Source: Streptomyces sp. NBC_01431 (lineage in GTDB: Bacteria > Actinomycetota > Actinomycetes > Streptomycetales > Streptomycetaceae). Taken from it: DNA of 64,000 nucleotides. The notes below the pieces were generated by a model. That model did no database searches. It worked only from the letters and a program-made list of their open reading frames with translations, and was not told the DNA's origin. Both the position numbers and the translations under genes were made by a program. Positions 1 through 8,083 of this stretch are shown piece after piece. The stretch spans positions 6,138,001-6,202,000 of the forward strand of contig NZ_CP109496.1 in assembly GCF_036231355.1 (NCBI RefSeq). The letters run 5' to 3'. The number at the start of each line of letters is the position of its first letter. The stretch's first letter is position 1.

Positions 1-448
1 CGAAGAGCAGATACCCGGAGAGGTGGAGGTGAGCCACCCCCTCCAGGAGGGTGGGCGACCAGTCGGCGGGGTTCATGCGGTGGACCGCGCCGCTGTCGGT
101 CAGGAACGTGCGCTCCGCCGTCGCCGTGTCGACTAGGGCGATCACGGTCGCGGTGGGCGCGTCGGCATCCGGGATCAGCAGGGGGCGTACGCCCGCGTCA
201 CGTAATCGGAGATCGTGCCAGGCCATCCGGTCCGGGCCGACCCGGGCCAGCAGCCGCACGTCCGGACAGCCCGAATGGGCCGCCCAGCAGGCCGCGTTGG
301 CGCCCGCACCGCCCGGCACCGTAAGGATGTCGGCGGCGGTGTCGGTGGCGGATGCGAGCGGGCCGCGGTGGCGGGCGATCACGTCGGTGACCACGTCCCC
401 GACGACCAGGAGCCCGCCGCCCGCGCCGGCGGCCGCCTCGTCGCTCAC
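1..448 (-). CDS. psuK: PfkB-family carbohydrate kinase, probable pseudouridine kinase (3' part beyond window)
   Basis: Only the first ~149 codons are inside the window; the gene runs off the left edge. The protein starts at a GTG (448-446) that shares bases with the psuG stop codon (GTGA overlap), so the two are translationally coupled. Visible ribokinase-fold features are the first strand (GLLVVGDVVTDVI, residues ~12-24), the substrate-binding PGGAGANAA motif (~45-53) and RVGPD (~70). The catalytic GAGD loop lies outside the window. Next to psuG the likely reaction is phosphorylation of pseudouridine to pseudouridine 5'-phosphate, which PsuG then cleaves. The family assignment is seen; the substrate is inferred from context. 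Confidence 0.8.
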   Translation of the reverse strand, partial: MSDEAAAGAGGGLLVVGDVVTDVIARHRGPLASATDTAADILTVPGGAGANAACWAAHSGCPDVRLLARVGPDRMAWHDLRLRDAGVRPLLIPDADAPTATVIALVDTATAERTFLTDSGAVHRMNPADWSPTLLEGVAHLHLSGYLLF

Positions 449-1359
449 AACGCCGCCGCGATGTCCGCGGCGAGCCGCACGTTCGCGCGAACCGCCGCCA
501 CGTTCGCCTCCAGGGAGGCGCCGTCCGTGTGCTCGACCAGGTAGCGGAGGAGGAACGGGGTCACCGCCTGGCCGGTGATACCCGCCGAACGGCACGCGGC
601 GAGGGCCGCCGCGAGCACCTCGTCGTGCAGCCGCGGATCCAGTTGTTCGCCCTCCGGGACCGGATTGGCCACGATCAGCGCCGACTTGAGGGCCAGCGAG
701 CGATGGGCCCGCAGGACGTCCGCGGCCTCCTTCGGGGTGCGCACGGTCCAGTCCACCGGCTGGCCCGAGGAGGAGAGGTAGAACCCGGGGAAGTGTTCCG
801 TCCCGTAGCCGAGCACTCCGATTCCCAGAGTTTCCAGCCGCTGGAGCGTGGCCGGGACATCGAGGATGGACTTCACGCCCGCGCACACCACCGCGATCGG
901 AGTACGGGCCAGCAGCCGCAGATCCGCGGACTCGTCCTGCGTCTCGCACCATTGGCGGTGTACGCCGCCGAGGCCGCCGGTCGCGAAGACGCGCAGGCCC
1001 GCCCGCTCGGCCAGGAACGCGGTCCCCGACACGGTCGTCGCCCCGCTCGCGCCGGTCGCCACGGCCATCGGCAGATCGCGGTGCCCGAGCTTGCGCACCT
1101 CCTCGTTCGCCACCCGCTCCAACTGCCCCTTGTCCAGGCCCACCAGGGGCCGCCCGTCGAGGACGGCGACGGTCGCGGGGACGGCGCCCCTGGTCCGCAC
1201 CAGCTGCTCCAGCTCCGCGGCGACCCGCAGATTGCGCGGCCGGGGGAGGCCGTGCGAGATGATCGTCGACTCCAGGGCGACGATCGGCCGGCCTTCGCCG
1301 AGAGCGGTCCGTACTTCTTCCGACACCTTGATCGCATCAGGTACGTCGTCAAAAGGCAT
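445..1359 (-). CDS. psuG: Pseudouridine-5'-phosphate glycosidase
   Basis: 304 aa, normal length for the family. It cleaves pseudouridine 5'-phosphate to uracil and ribose 5-phosphate, the second step of pseudouridine catabolism. Recognisable family motifs are ALESTIISHGLPRPRN near residues 27-41, TVSGT, FATGGLGGVHR, and VCAGVKSILD, which holds the lysine expected to form the Schiff base with the sugar. The start chosen is ATG at 1359, giving MPFDDVPDAIKVSEEV; the open frame extends upstream but without family similarity. An AGGGATGG stretch sits just upstream as a possible ribosome site. It is followed by the PfkB kinase with a GTGA overlap, so psuG-psuK is a two-gene operon divergent from the cupin gene. 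Confidence 0.93.
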   Translation of the reverse strand: MPFDDVPDAIKVSEEVRTALGEGRPIVALESTIISHGLPRPRNLRVAAELEQLVRTRGAVPATVAVLDGRPLVGLDKGQLERVANEEVRKLGHRDLPMAVATGASGATTVSGTAFLAERAGLRVFATGGLGGVHRQWCETQDESADLRLLARTPIAVVCAGVKSILDVPATLQRLETLGIGVLGYGTEHFPGFYLSSSGQPVDWTVRTPKEAADVLRAHRSLALKSALIVANPVPEGEQLDPRLHDEVLAAALAACRSAGITGQAVTPFLLRYLVEHTDGASLEANVAAVRANVRLAADIAAAL

Positions 1360-1544
1360 GAACCATCCCTGGCACGTTCGGGAGCCGGGTAAACGTTCTG
1401 CCGCAGGCGCCGCTGCGCAACTCCGCCCGGCGGAATCGGGTTTGAGAGGCCGTGCGCTCGCCATGGAGGCGTGCTGGACACACTGTCGCGCAGGGGTGGC
1501 CGGAACGGGCCGGACTGTCGGTCGGAGCCGGTGGCGTACACGGC

Positions 1545-1550
1545 TAGATT
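1545..1550 (+). promoter_or_regulatory. -10 hexamer TAGATT of the cupin gene
   Basis: TAGATT ends 8 nt before the ATG at 1559, so the transcript should begin at or next to the start codon. No clear -35 is visible 17 nt upstream. Confidence 0.45.
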
Positions 1551-1558
1551 GACCGGCC

Positions 1559-1951
1559 ATGAGCACCATGAACCCGGCCCACACCGCCTCCCCCGGCTCC
1601 TCACCGGCACCCGCCTCCTTTGCCGTGCACATCGCCGACGCCGAACTGGAGCCGGAGCCCCTGGACCCGGACCAGATCGTCTCCGGCGCCCCGGAGGTGA
1701 GCGGCAAGGTGCTGTGGGAGTCCGCGGACGGGAAACAGATCCGGGGCATCTGGCAGATCACGCCGGGCGTGGTGACCGACACCGAGGCCGATGAACTCTT
1801 CGTGGTGGTCAGCGGGCGCGCCACCGTCGAGGTGGCGGGCGGCGGGACGCTGGAGATCGGTCCCGGCGACGTATGCGTGCTGCGGGAGGGCGACCGCACC
1901 ACGTGGACCGTCCACGAGACGCTGCGCAAGGCCTACCAGATCAGTTGCTGA
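1559..1951 (+). CDS. Cupin-domain protein (EutQ/DUF861-like)
   Basis: 130 aa with a single small cupin barrel in the C-terminal two thirds. The conserved glycine-rich strands are visible: GKQIRGIWQITPGVVTDTEA, DELFVVVSGRATVEV (~79-93), GDVCVLREGDRTTWTVHETLRKAYQ (~104-128). This pattern (W..TPG, E.F.V..G, G....L..GD...W) is typical of the EutQ-like Cupin_3 group, whose members are often of unknown function. The metal-binding histidines of classical cupins are mostly absent, so enzymatic activity is doubtful. The start could be ATG 1559 or 1568; 1559 fits a leaderless transcript. Its stop overlaps the 3' end of the convergent MFS gene by 11 nt. Confidence 0.8.
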   Translation: MSTMNPAHTASPGSSPAPASFAVHIADAELEPEPLDPDQIVSGAPEVSGKVLWESADGKQIRGIWQITPGVVTDTEADELFVVVSGRATVEVAGGGTLEIGPGDVCVLREGDRTTWTVHETLRKAYQISC

Positions 1952-3245
1952 GCCGGTTCTCAGCCGCGTCCCGCACGCCATGGCGACGGGACGTGAACAG
2001 GGCCAGACCTGCCATCGGCAGCAGCAACGACGCGCCCACCGCGTTCAGCCAGCCGTATCCCGCGTGGGCCACGATCAGGCCGGCCGTGAGGCCGCCGAGG
2101 CCGGCTGCCACGTTCATGGTCAGGTCGCACAGGCCCTGCACGGCGGCGCGGGCGGGGCCCGGCACGGAGTCGGTCAGCAGGGCCGAACCGGAGACGAGCC
2201 CCGCCGACCAGCCGAGGCCCAGCAGGAAGAGCCCCGCCATCGTCTGACCGTGGCTCGCGCCCGCGGTGCCCGCCAGCAGGGCGGCGCAGCACAGCAGTCC
2301 GGCCGCCAGGCCGATCACCGAGAGACGTCCGAGCCGGTCGGCCAGCCAGCCCATCACCGGTGAGAACGCGTACATCCCCGCGATGTGGATGCTGATGACC
2401 AGGCCGATCAGCTCGATGCCCGCGCCGTGACGGGTGAGGGCGACCGGTGTCATCGACATGATCGACACCATGGTGGTGTGCGACACGGCGACGGTGACCA
2501 GGGCGAGGCGGGCCCGCGGCGACTCCCTGACCGCGGCGACCCCGGCCCGCAGCGAGCGGGCCGCCGGAGGGTGCGCCGCGCTGCCGTCCAGTTCGCGGGC
2601 GGTCAGCAGAGGGTCCGGGCGCAGGAGTACGGCGATGAGGACGGCCGCGACGAGGAACACCCCGGCCGACCAGACGAAGGGGCCCGCGGCCGCCGGTATG
2701 CCGAAGCCGGTGACGCTGCGACCGGCGGGCGCGGCGATGTTCGGGCCGAGCACCGCCCCGATCGTGGTCGCCCAGACCACGGTGGAGATGGCGCGGGCGC
2801 GCCGTGCGGGCTCGGCGAGGTCGGCGGCCGCGTACCGGGCCTGGAGGTTGCTCAGGGACCCGGCCCCGAAGACGGACATGCCGACGAGCAGCATCGGGAA
2901 GCTGCCGAGCACCGCGCTCGTGACCACGACCACGGCCCCCACCACCCCGAGCAGATAGCCGAGGACCAGGCCGGGACGGCGGCCGCGCCTGGATATCAGC
3001 GCGGCCAGCGGCATCGCGAGCAGCGCGGGTCCCGCCACCATGGAGGCGGAGGCGAGCCCGGACAGGGCCTGGCTGCCGCTGATATCGGCGGCCAGGACGG
3101 CCGCCAGCGCGATCCCCGTGGCGTTCGCGAGGCCGCCGAGTATCTGACTCGCGATCAGCACGGCGGTCGTGCGCCGTCGCAGAGCGGGCAGCGCCGCACG
3201 GTCGGGCACACGGCCGGTGTCGGATGCGTCCGGGAGCGTAGTCAC
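1941..3245 (-). CDS. MFS transporter
   Basis: 434 aa, GTG start. Twelve hydrophobic segments can be read, beginning AVLIASQILGGLANATGIAL. The loop between segments 2 and 3 carries the MFS signature region (ALISRRGRRPGLVLG), and the second half repeats it (GWLADRLGRLSVIGLAAG). This is the usual architecture of a proton-coupled 12-TM drug or metabolite carrier; the substrate cannot be read from sequence. The gene converges on the cupin gene with an 11-nt overlap of coding ends. Upstream, a CACACT hexamer ends 6 nt before the GTG, a weak leaderless -10 candidate. Confidence 0.88.
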   Translation of the reverse strand: MTTLPDASDTGRVPDRAALPALRRRTTAVLIASQILGGLANATGIALAAVLAADISGSQALSGLASASMVAGPALLAMPLAALISRRGRRPGLVLGYLLGVVGAVVVVTSAVLGSFPMLLVGMSVFGAGSLSNLQARYAAADLAEPARRARAISTVVWATTIGAVLGPNIAAPAGRSVTGFGIPAAAGPFVWSAGVFLVAAVLIAVLLRPDPLLTARELDGSAAHPPAARSLRAGVAAVRESPRARLALVTVAVSHTTMVSIMSMTPVALTRHGAGIELIGLVISIHIAGMYAFSPVMGWLADRLGRLSVIGLAAGLLCCAALLAGTAGASHGQTMAGLFLLGLGWSAGLVSGSALLTDSVPGPARAAVQGLCDLTMNVAAGLGGLTAGLIVAHAGYGWLNAVGASLLLPMAGLALFTSRRHGVRDAAENRLSN

Positions 3246-3312
3246 TGGCGCAGTGTGCCAGCCCGTACACCCACACGAAACAGACGGCCCCTGGGCCGCG
3301 GTCGCCCGCTAC

Positions 3313-3353
3313 CGGGGCCCGGCAGGCCCCGCACGGCTGGGACCGGCGGTCCC
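3313..3353 (-). terminator. Tandem hairpins downstream of ogt
   Basis: Two perfect stems lie between the ogt stop and the MFS start: CGGGGCC (3313-3319) with GGCCCCG (3325-3331), and GGGACC (3339-3344) with GGTCCC (3348-3353). No U-tract follows, as is common in Streptomyces. They probably terminate ogt. Confidence 0.5.
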
Positions 3354-3409
3354 GGGCAGCGCCCCCTGAGCAACTCGGCTCGGTGGCACCCCGTTCGCTT
3401 CGGCAGCGG

Positions 3410-3961
3410 TCAGAACAGCGGCTCCGGCAGCACCCCCTCCAGGGCGAGGAGGCGCCGCTTGATTTCCAGGCCACCGCCGAATCCGCCCAGCCCGCCGTCG
3501 CTCTCCACCACGCGGTGGCAGGGCACCACCACCGGCAGCGGGTTGGCGCCCATGGCCGCGCCCACCGCCTGGGCGGCCGCGGGCCGGCCCACCCGGCCGG
3601 CCAGATCCCCGTAGCCCACCACCGTCCCGTACGGAACGCCCGTCGCCAACTCGCGCAGCACCTGCCGGTTGAAACCGGACGCCAGCGACCAGTCGAGCGG
3701 CAGCGTGAACTCCCGCAGCCCGCCCGCGAAGTAGGCCGTGACCTGACGTATGGGCTCCTCCAGCGGGCCCGCGCGGCCGGGCACGGCCGGGGCGGGCTCG
3801 GTTCCGAAGCGGGCGGCCAGGGCCCGCACGGCCCGGTCGCGCACCGCTTCGTCCGCGTGGAACACCACGTTCACCAGGCCCTGGCGGGTGGCGGCGAGGA
3901 GCAGCGGGCCGATGTCGCTCTCGACCACGGCCCACTCGACGAACTGCGCACTGCTGTCCAT
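3410..3961 (-). CDS. ogt: Methylated-DNA--protein-cysteine methyltransferase
   Basis: 183 aa from ATG 3961. It repairs O6-alkylguanine by irreversible transfer of the alkyl group to its own cysteine. The active-site PCHRV motif is present (…PLPVVVPCHRVVES), preceded by the family helix GRPAAAQAVGAAMGANP and by PYGTVVGYGDLAGRVG, which forms the DNA-recognition helix. The N-terminal half (VVESDIGPLLLAATRQGLV) is the Ogt ribonuclease-like domain. A longer frame begins at GTG 3991, but ATG 3961 sits 7 nt after a TACCGT -10, so a leaderless start at 3961 is preferred. The promoter resembles DNA-damage promoters (see the regulatory entry at 3969). Confidence 0.93.
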   Translation of the reverse strand: MDSSAQFVEWAVVESDIGPLLLAATRQGLVNVVFHADEAVRDRAVRALAARFGTEPAPAVPGRAGPLEEPIRQVTAYFAGGLREFTLPLDWSLASGFNRQVLRELATGVPYGTVVGYGDLAGRVGRPAAAQAVGAAMGANPLPVVVPCHRVVESDGGLGGFGGGLEIKRRLLALEGVLPEPLF

Positions 3962-3968
3962 GCCGCCC

Positions 3969-3991
3969 ACGGTACGACCGCCCACTGACAC
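3969..3991 (-). promoter_or_regulatory. DNA-damage-type promoter of ogt
   Basis: Read on the minus strand: GTGTCAGTGGG-N6-TACCGT, 9 of 11 matches to TTGTCAGTGGC with the exact N6 spacing to a TAnnnT -10. The -10 ends 7 nt before ATG 3961. The same arrangement precedes uvrB, uvrC and two other sites in this window. Confidence 0.7.
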
Positions 3992-4196
3992 CGCCCGCCT
4001 CTCACGAGAAGACCGCAGATGGAAAGCGGCACGAAAGCAAACAGATCCGAACGGAACCGGACTCCTGCGGCTTCGGAGTCGATAAATTGCCCGGAAAATG
4101 TTTGCCTGTCGCGCAGCGCGCCCTAATGTCGCCCCGAACCAGGCCGCAACAGGAGTAGGGCCTCTTCAGTCGGTACGGGGTGAAGGGCACACGGGT

Positions 4197-5057
4197 ATGC
4201 ACGGGACGGTCGACGGATTCACCTATGGCCTCGTGACGCCGGTCGCGGCGTTCATCATGGCCTGTCTCGGCGGAGCGCTGGGACTGCGCTGCACCGCCCG
4301 GTCCCTGCGGACCGAGCGCTCCTTCAAGGCGCTCTGGCTGGGCCTCGGCGCCACCGCCATAGGGTCGGGCATCTGGACCATGCACTTCATCGCGATGATG
4401 GGCTTCACGGTCCGCGAGGCGCCGCTCGGCTACGACCGGGGCATCACCTTCGCCAGCCTCGCCGTCGCGATCGTGATGGTGGGCATCGGCATCTTCATCG
4501 TCGGCTACCGCGGCGCCACTCCCATGGCGCTGGTCACCGGGGGCACGATCACCGGCCTGGGCGTGGCCACCATGCACTACCTGGGCATGGCCGGGATCAG
4601 GATGAACGGGGAGTTCGAGTACAACACCCTGGTCGTCAGCATCTCCGTGGTGATCGCAGTGGTGGCCGCCACCGCCGCGCTGTGGGCCGCCGTCTCCGTG
4701 CGCGGCTTCCTGGCCAGCCTGGCGGCCAGCCTCGTCATGGGCGTCGCGGTCAGCGGCATGCACTACACGGGAATGGCCGCGCTCAGCGTCCGGCTGCACG
4801 GCGCCGGCGGCGCGGGCGGTGGGGAGTCGCCGGCCTCGCTGCTCGCACCGATGCTGATCGGCCCCGTCGCCTTCCTGCTCCTCGCCGGGGTGGTCGTGAT
4901 GTTCGACCCGCTGGTGGTCATGGGCAAGCCCGACTGGGACAAGCGCCCGCCCCGTGCGGTACCGGTGCCGCGGCATCGCCCGTCCTTCCCGGAACGCACC
5001 AGCTGGGCGGCGCCCGAGCCCCCGCGCGAGGGCTCGGCCTCCCCGCACGACTGGTGA
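4197..5057 (+). CDS. MHYT-domain integral membrane protein
   Basis: 286 aa with about seven membrane spans. The three signature repeats of the MHYT sensor domain are visible: WTMHFIAMMGF (~62-72), TMHYLGMAGIRM (~125-136) and GMHYTGMAALS (~187-197). MHYT domains are proposed to bind a metal (possibly copper) and to sense diatomic gases, usually as the input domain of GGDEF/EAL or kinase proteins. Here the domain stands alone and is followed only by an eighth hydrophobic stretch and a ~45-residue polar tail, so any output must act through a partner. The open frame reaches upstream to 4098, but ATG 4197 is chosen because it starts just before the first helix and has a GAAGG-type ribosome site. 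Confidence 0.88.
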   Translation: MHGTVDGFTYGLVTPVAAFIMACLGGALGLRCTARSLRTERSFKALWLGLGATAIGSGIWTMHFIAMMGFTVREAPLGYDRGITFASLAVAIVMVGIGIFIVGYRGATPMALVTGGTITGLGVATMHYLGMAGIRMNGEFEYNTLVVSISVVIAVVAATAALWAAVSVRGFLASLAASLVMGVAVSGMHYTGMAALSVRLHGAGGAGGGESPASLLAPMLIGPVAFLLLAGVVVMFDPLVVMGKPDWDKRPPRAVPVPRHRPSFPERTSWAAPEPPREGSASPHDW

Positions 5058-5079
5058 CCGCGAGGCGATCGGAGCCCGG

Positions 5080-5102
5080 TTGTCAGTGGCGGGTCGTACG
5101 GT
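5080..5102 (+). promoter_or_regulatory. DNA-damage-type promoter of uvrB
   Basis: TTGTCAGTGGC (5080-5090), N6, TACGGT (5097-5102): an exact match to the RecA-NDp/PafBC-type motif described for actinobacterial damage genes. The -10 ends 6 nt before ATG 5109, giving a leaderless uvrB mRNA. Confidence 0.85.
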
Positions 5103-5108
5103 GGTTGC

Positions 5109-7232
5109 ATGCGGCCCGTTTCCAAGATCGAACGTACGGTGGCGCCCTTCGAGGTCGTCAGTCCCTACCAGCCCAGCGGTGACCAGCCGACGGCCATCGC
5201 CGAGCTGGAGAAGCGCATCCGCGCAGGTGAGAAGGATGTCGTCCTCCTCGGCGCCACCGGCACCGGAAAGTCGGCGACGACTGCCTGGATGATCGAGAAG
5301 CTCCAGCGCCCCACGCTCGTCATGGCGCCGAACAAGACGCTGGCGGCCCAGCTGGCCAACGAGTTCCGGGAGCTCCTGCCCAACAACGCCGTCGAGTACT
5401 TCGTGTCGTACTACGACTACTACCAGCCTGAGGCGTACGTCCCGCAGTCGGACACCTACATCGAGAAGGACTCCTCCATCAACGAGGAGGTCGAGCGGCT
5501 GCGCCACTCCGCGACCAACTCGCTGCTGACCCGTCGCGACGTGATCGTGGTCGCCTCCGTCTCCTGCATCTACGGCCTCGGCACCCCGCAGGAGTACGTG
5601 GACCGGATGGTCCAGCTCAAGGTTGGCGACGAGATCGACCGCGACCAGCTGCTGCGCCGCTTCGTGGACATCCAGTACACCCGCAACGACATGGCGTTCG
5701 CGCGCGGCACCTTCCGGGTGCGCGGCGACACCATCGAGATCTTCCCGGTGTACGAGGAACTGGCCGTCCGCATCGAGATGTTCGGCGACGAGATCGAGGC
5801 GCTCTCCACGCTCCACCCGATCACCGGCGAGATCATCAGCGAGGACCAGTCGCTCTACGTCTTCCCGGCCAGCCACTACGTGGCGGGCCCGGAGCGCATG
5901 GAGAAGGCCATCAACGGCATCGAGAAGGAGCTGGAACAGCGCCTCGCCGAGCTGGAGAAGCAGGGCAAGCTGCTTGAGGCCCAGCGACTTCGCATGCGCA
6001 CCACGTACGACATCGAGATGCTCCGCCAGATCGGCAGCTGCTCCGGCGTCGAGAACTACTCGATGCACTTCGACGGGCGTGATCCCGGCACCGCGCCGAA
6101 CACACTGATCGACTACTTCCCCGAGGACTTCCTGCTCGTCCTGGACGAGTCGCATGTGACCGTGCCGCAGATCGGCGCGATGTACGAGGGCGACGCCTCC
6201 CGCAAGCGGACGCTGGTGGACCACGGCTTCCGGCTGCCCTCCGCGCTGGACAACCGGCCGCTGAAATGGGAGGAGTTCCTCGGCCGCATCGGCCAGACCG
6301 TCTACCTGTCGGCCACCCCCGGCAAGTACGAACTGTCGCGCGGCGACGGCTTCGTGGAGCAGATCATCCGCCCCACCGGCCTGGTCGACCCTGAGGTCGT
6401 CGTCAAGCCCACCGAGGGCCAGATCGACGACCTGGTGCACGAGATCCGCCGGCGCACCGAGAAGGACGAGCGCGTCCTGGTCACCACCCTCACCAAGAAG
6501 ATGGCCGAGGACCTCACCGACTACTTCCTCGAACTGGGCATCCAGGTGCGGTACTTGCACAGCGACGTCGACACCCTGCGCCGCATCGAGCTCCTGCGCG
6601 AACTGCGGGCCGGTGAGTACGACGTGCTGGTTGGCATCAACCTGCTGCGTGAGGGCCTCGACCTGCCCGAGGTCTCCCTGGTGGCGATCCTCGACGCCGA
6701 CAAGGAGGGCTTCCTGCGCTCCGGCACCTCCCTGATCCAGACCATCGGCCGCGCGGCGCGCAACGTCTCCGGCCAGGTCCACATGTACGCCGACCGCATC
6801 ACCCCGGCGATGGAGAAGGCCATCGAGGAGACCAACCGGCGCCGCGAGAAGCAGATCGCGTACAACAAGGAGAAGGGGATCGACCCGCAGCCCCTCCGCA
6901 AGAAGATCAACGACATCGTCGCGACCATCGCGCGCGAGGAGGTCGACACCGAGGAACTGCTCGGCACCGGATACCGCAAGGGCAAGGACGGCAAGGCGGC
7001 CAAGGCACCGGTGCCCTCGCTCGGCGGCAAGGCGGCGAAGACGGCCAAGGGTGCCAAGAAGGAGCTCACGGACCGGCCGGCGGCCGAACTGGCGGGAATC
7101 ATCGAGGAGATGACCGACCGGATGCGGGCCGCGGCGGCGGACCTCCAGTTCGAGGTGGCGGCCCGGCTGCGCGACGAGGTGGGCGAGTTGAAGAAGGAGC
7201 TGCGCCAGATGAAGGAGGCGGGGCTCGCCTGA
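5109..7232 (+). CDS. uvrB: Excinuclease ABC subunit B
   Basis: 707 aa. UvrB is the damage-verifying helicase-like subunit of nucleotide excision repair: loaded by UvrA, it then recruits UvrC. Seen in sequence: Walker A GATGTGKS (residues 48-55), the flexible beta-hairpin YYDYYQPEAYVPQSD that clamps DNA, the Walker B box LLVLDESH, helicase motif V/VI residues (LLREGLDLPEV, IGRAARN) and the C-terminal UVR coiled coil that contacts UvrC (IEEMTDRMRAAAADLQFEVA). A Lys/Ala/Gly-rich insert of ~30 residues precedes the UVR motif and explains the length above the ~670 aa average. Start ATG 5109 follows the damage-type promoter directly. Confidence 0.98.
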   Translation: MRPVSKIERTVAPFEVVSPYQPSGDQPTAIAELEKRIRAGEKDVVLLGATGTGKSATTAWMIEKLQRPTLVMAPNKTLAAQLANEFRELLPNNAVEYFVSYYDYYQPEAYVPQSDTYIEKDSSINEEVERLRHSATNSLLTRRDVIVVASVSCIYGLGTPQEYVDRMVQLKVGDEIDRDQLLRRFVDIQYTRNDMAFARGTFRVRGDTIEIFPVYEELAVRIEMFGDEIEALSTLHPITGEIISEDQSLYVFPASHYVAGPERMEKAINGIEKELEQRLAELEKQGKLLEAQRLRMRTTYDIEMLRQIGSCSGVENYSMHFDGRDPGTAPNTLIDYFPEDFLLVLDESHVTVPQIGAMYEGDASRKRTLVDHGFRLPSALDNRPLKWEEFLGRIGQTVYLSATPGKYELSRGDGFVEQIIRPTGLVDPEVVVKPTEGQIDDLVHEIRRRTEKDERVLVTTLTKKMAEDLTDYFLELGIQVRYLHSDVDTLRRIELLRELRAGEYDVLVGINLLREGLDLPEVSLVAILDADKEGFLRSGTSLIQTIGRAARNVSGQVHMYADRITPAMEKAIEETNRRREKQIAYNKEKGIDPQPLRKKINDIVATIAREEVDTEELLGTGYRKGKDGKAAKAPVPSLGGKAAKTAKGAKKELTDRPAAELAGIIEEMTDRMRAAAADLQFEVAARLRDEVGELKKELRQMKEAGLA

Positions 7233-7270
7233 CCGGCGCCACGGGGGGTCGCGGCGGGAGGGCACGCGGT

Positions 7271-7282
7271 GTGTTGCAACAC
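7271..7282. promoter_or_regulatory. Palindrome GTGTTGCAACAC upstream of terD
   Basis: A perfect 12-bp palindrome in the uvrB-terD intergenic space, ~117 nt before the terD start. It could be an operator for the Ter genes; no cognate regulator is in the window. Confidence 0.3.
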
Positions 7283-7398
7283 CGCCACAAAACGCTCCCG
7301 TGGGACGGTGCGGCCCGCACCACTGCGTAGGGTCTGCCCGGAGAACGTAGAAGAACGCAAAGCGCATCAGAACAACACATGGGGAGAGGGGACAGCGC

Positions 7399-7977
7399 GT
7401 GACGGTCAATCTGTCCAAGGGCCAGGCCATCAGTCTGGAGAAGCAGGGTGGCGGCACCCTGACCGCGGTGCGGATGGGGCTCGGCTGGCAGGCGGCACCG
7501 CGACGGGGCCTGTTCGGCAAGCGGACGCAGGAGATCGACCTGGACGCGTCGGCGGTGCTCTTCGCCGACAAGCAGCCCGTCGACGTGGTCTTCTTCCGCC
7601 ACCTCGTCAGCGACGACGGCTCGGTCCGGCACACCGGCGACAACCTCGTGGGCGGTGCAGGCCAGGGCGGTGACGACGAGTCGATCCTGGTGGACCTCTC
7701 ACGAGTGCCCGTCCACATCGACCAGATCGTCTTCACGGTGAACTCGTTCACCGGCCAGACGTTCCAGGAGGTGCAGAACGCGTTCTGCCGTCTGGTCGAC
7801 GAGACCAACGGCCAGGAGCTGGCCCGCTACACGCTGGACGGCGGCGGTCAGTACACCGCGCAGATCATGGCCAAGGTGCACCGCTCCGGCGCCGGCTGGC
7901 AGATGACGGCCATCGGCAACGCGGCCAACGGCCGCACCTTCCAGGACCTGATGCCGGCGATCCTGCCGCACCTGTAA
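7399..7977 (+). CDS. terD: TerD-family stress protein
   Basis: 192 aa, a single TerD domain over the whole length. TerD proteins are calcium-binding cytoplasmic beta-sandwich proteins linked to tellurite, phage and other stress resistance. Visible family features: MTVNLSKGQAISLEKQ at the N terminus, the acidic EIDLDASAVLFADKQPVD box (~41-58), and GGDDESILVDLSRVPVHIDQIVF (~88-110), whose acidic residues form the metal sites. GTG start 7399 has a GAGAGGGGAC ribosome site. A strong hairpin follows, then a second TerD-domain gene and a TerC gene on the same strand, so this is a Ter module. Confidence 0.92.
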   Translation: MTVNLSKGQAISLEKQGGGTLTAVRMGLGWQAAPRRGLFGKRTQEIDLDASAVLFADKQPVDVVFFRHLVSDDGSVRHTGDNLVGGAGQGGDDESILVDLSRVPVHIDQIVFTVNSFTGQTFQEVQNAFCRLVDETNGQELARYTLDGGGQYTAQIMAKVHRSGAGWQMTAIGNAANGRTFQDLMPAILPHL

Positions 7978-7999
7978 CCCGCTCCGGATCACGGACACC

Positions 8000-8034
8000 G
8001 CAGCTCCCGGAGGCCTCGCGCCACCGGGAGCTGC
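8000..8034 (+). terminator. Hairpin after terD
   Basis: Perfect 11-bp stem GCAGCTCCCGG (8000-8010) with CCGGGAGCTGC (8024-8034), 13-nt loop, starting 22 nt after the terD stop. It could terminate or attenuate read-through into the second TerD gene. Confidence 0.65.
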
Positions 8035-8083
8035 ACCACAACCGCACACGCACCACCATCAACTCGACGAGGGGACAGAGGCG

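Noticed and set aside
3962..3991. Upstream GTG start (3991) for ogt
   Set aside because: It would place the start inside the promoter element and adds ten poorly conserved residues; ATG 3961 fits the leaderless pattern.
4002..7808. 1268-residue open frame on the minus strand across uvrB
   Set aside because: It is antisense to uvrB, which has all family motifs. The frame is open only because stop codons are rare in high-GC sequence read in this phase, and its translation is low-complexity with no recognisable motif.
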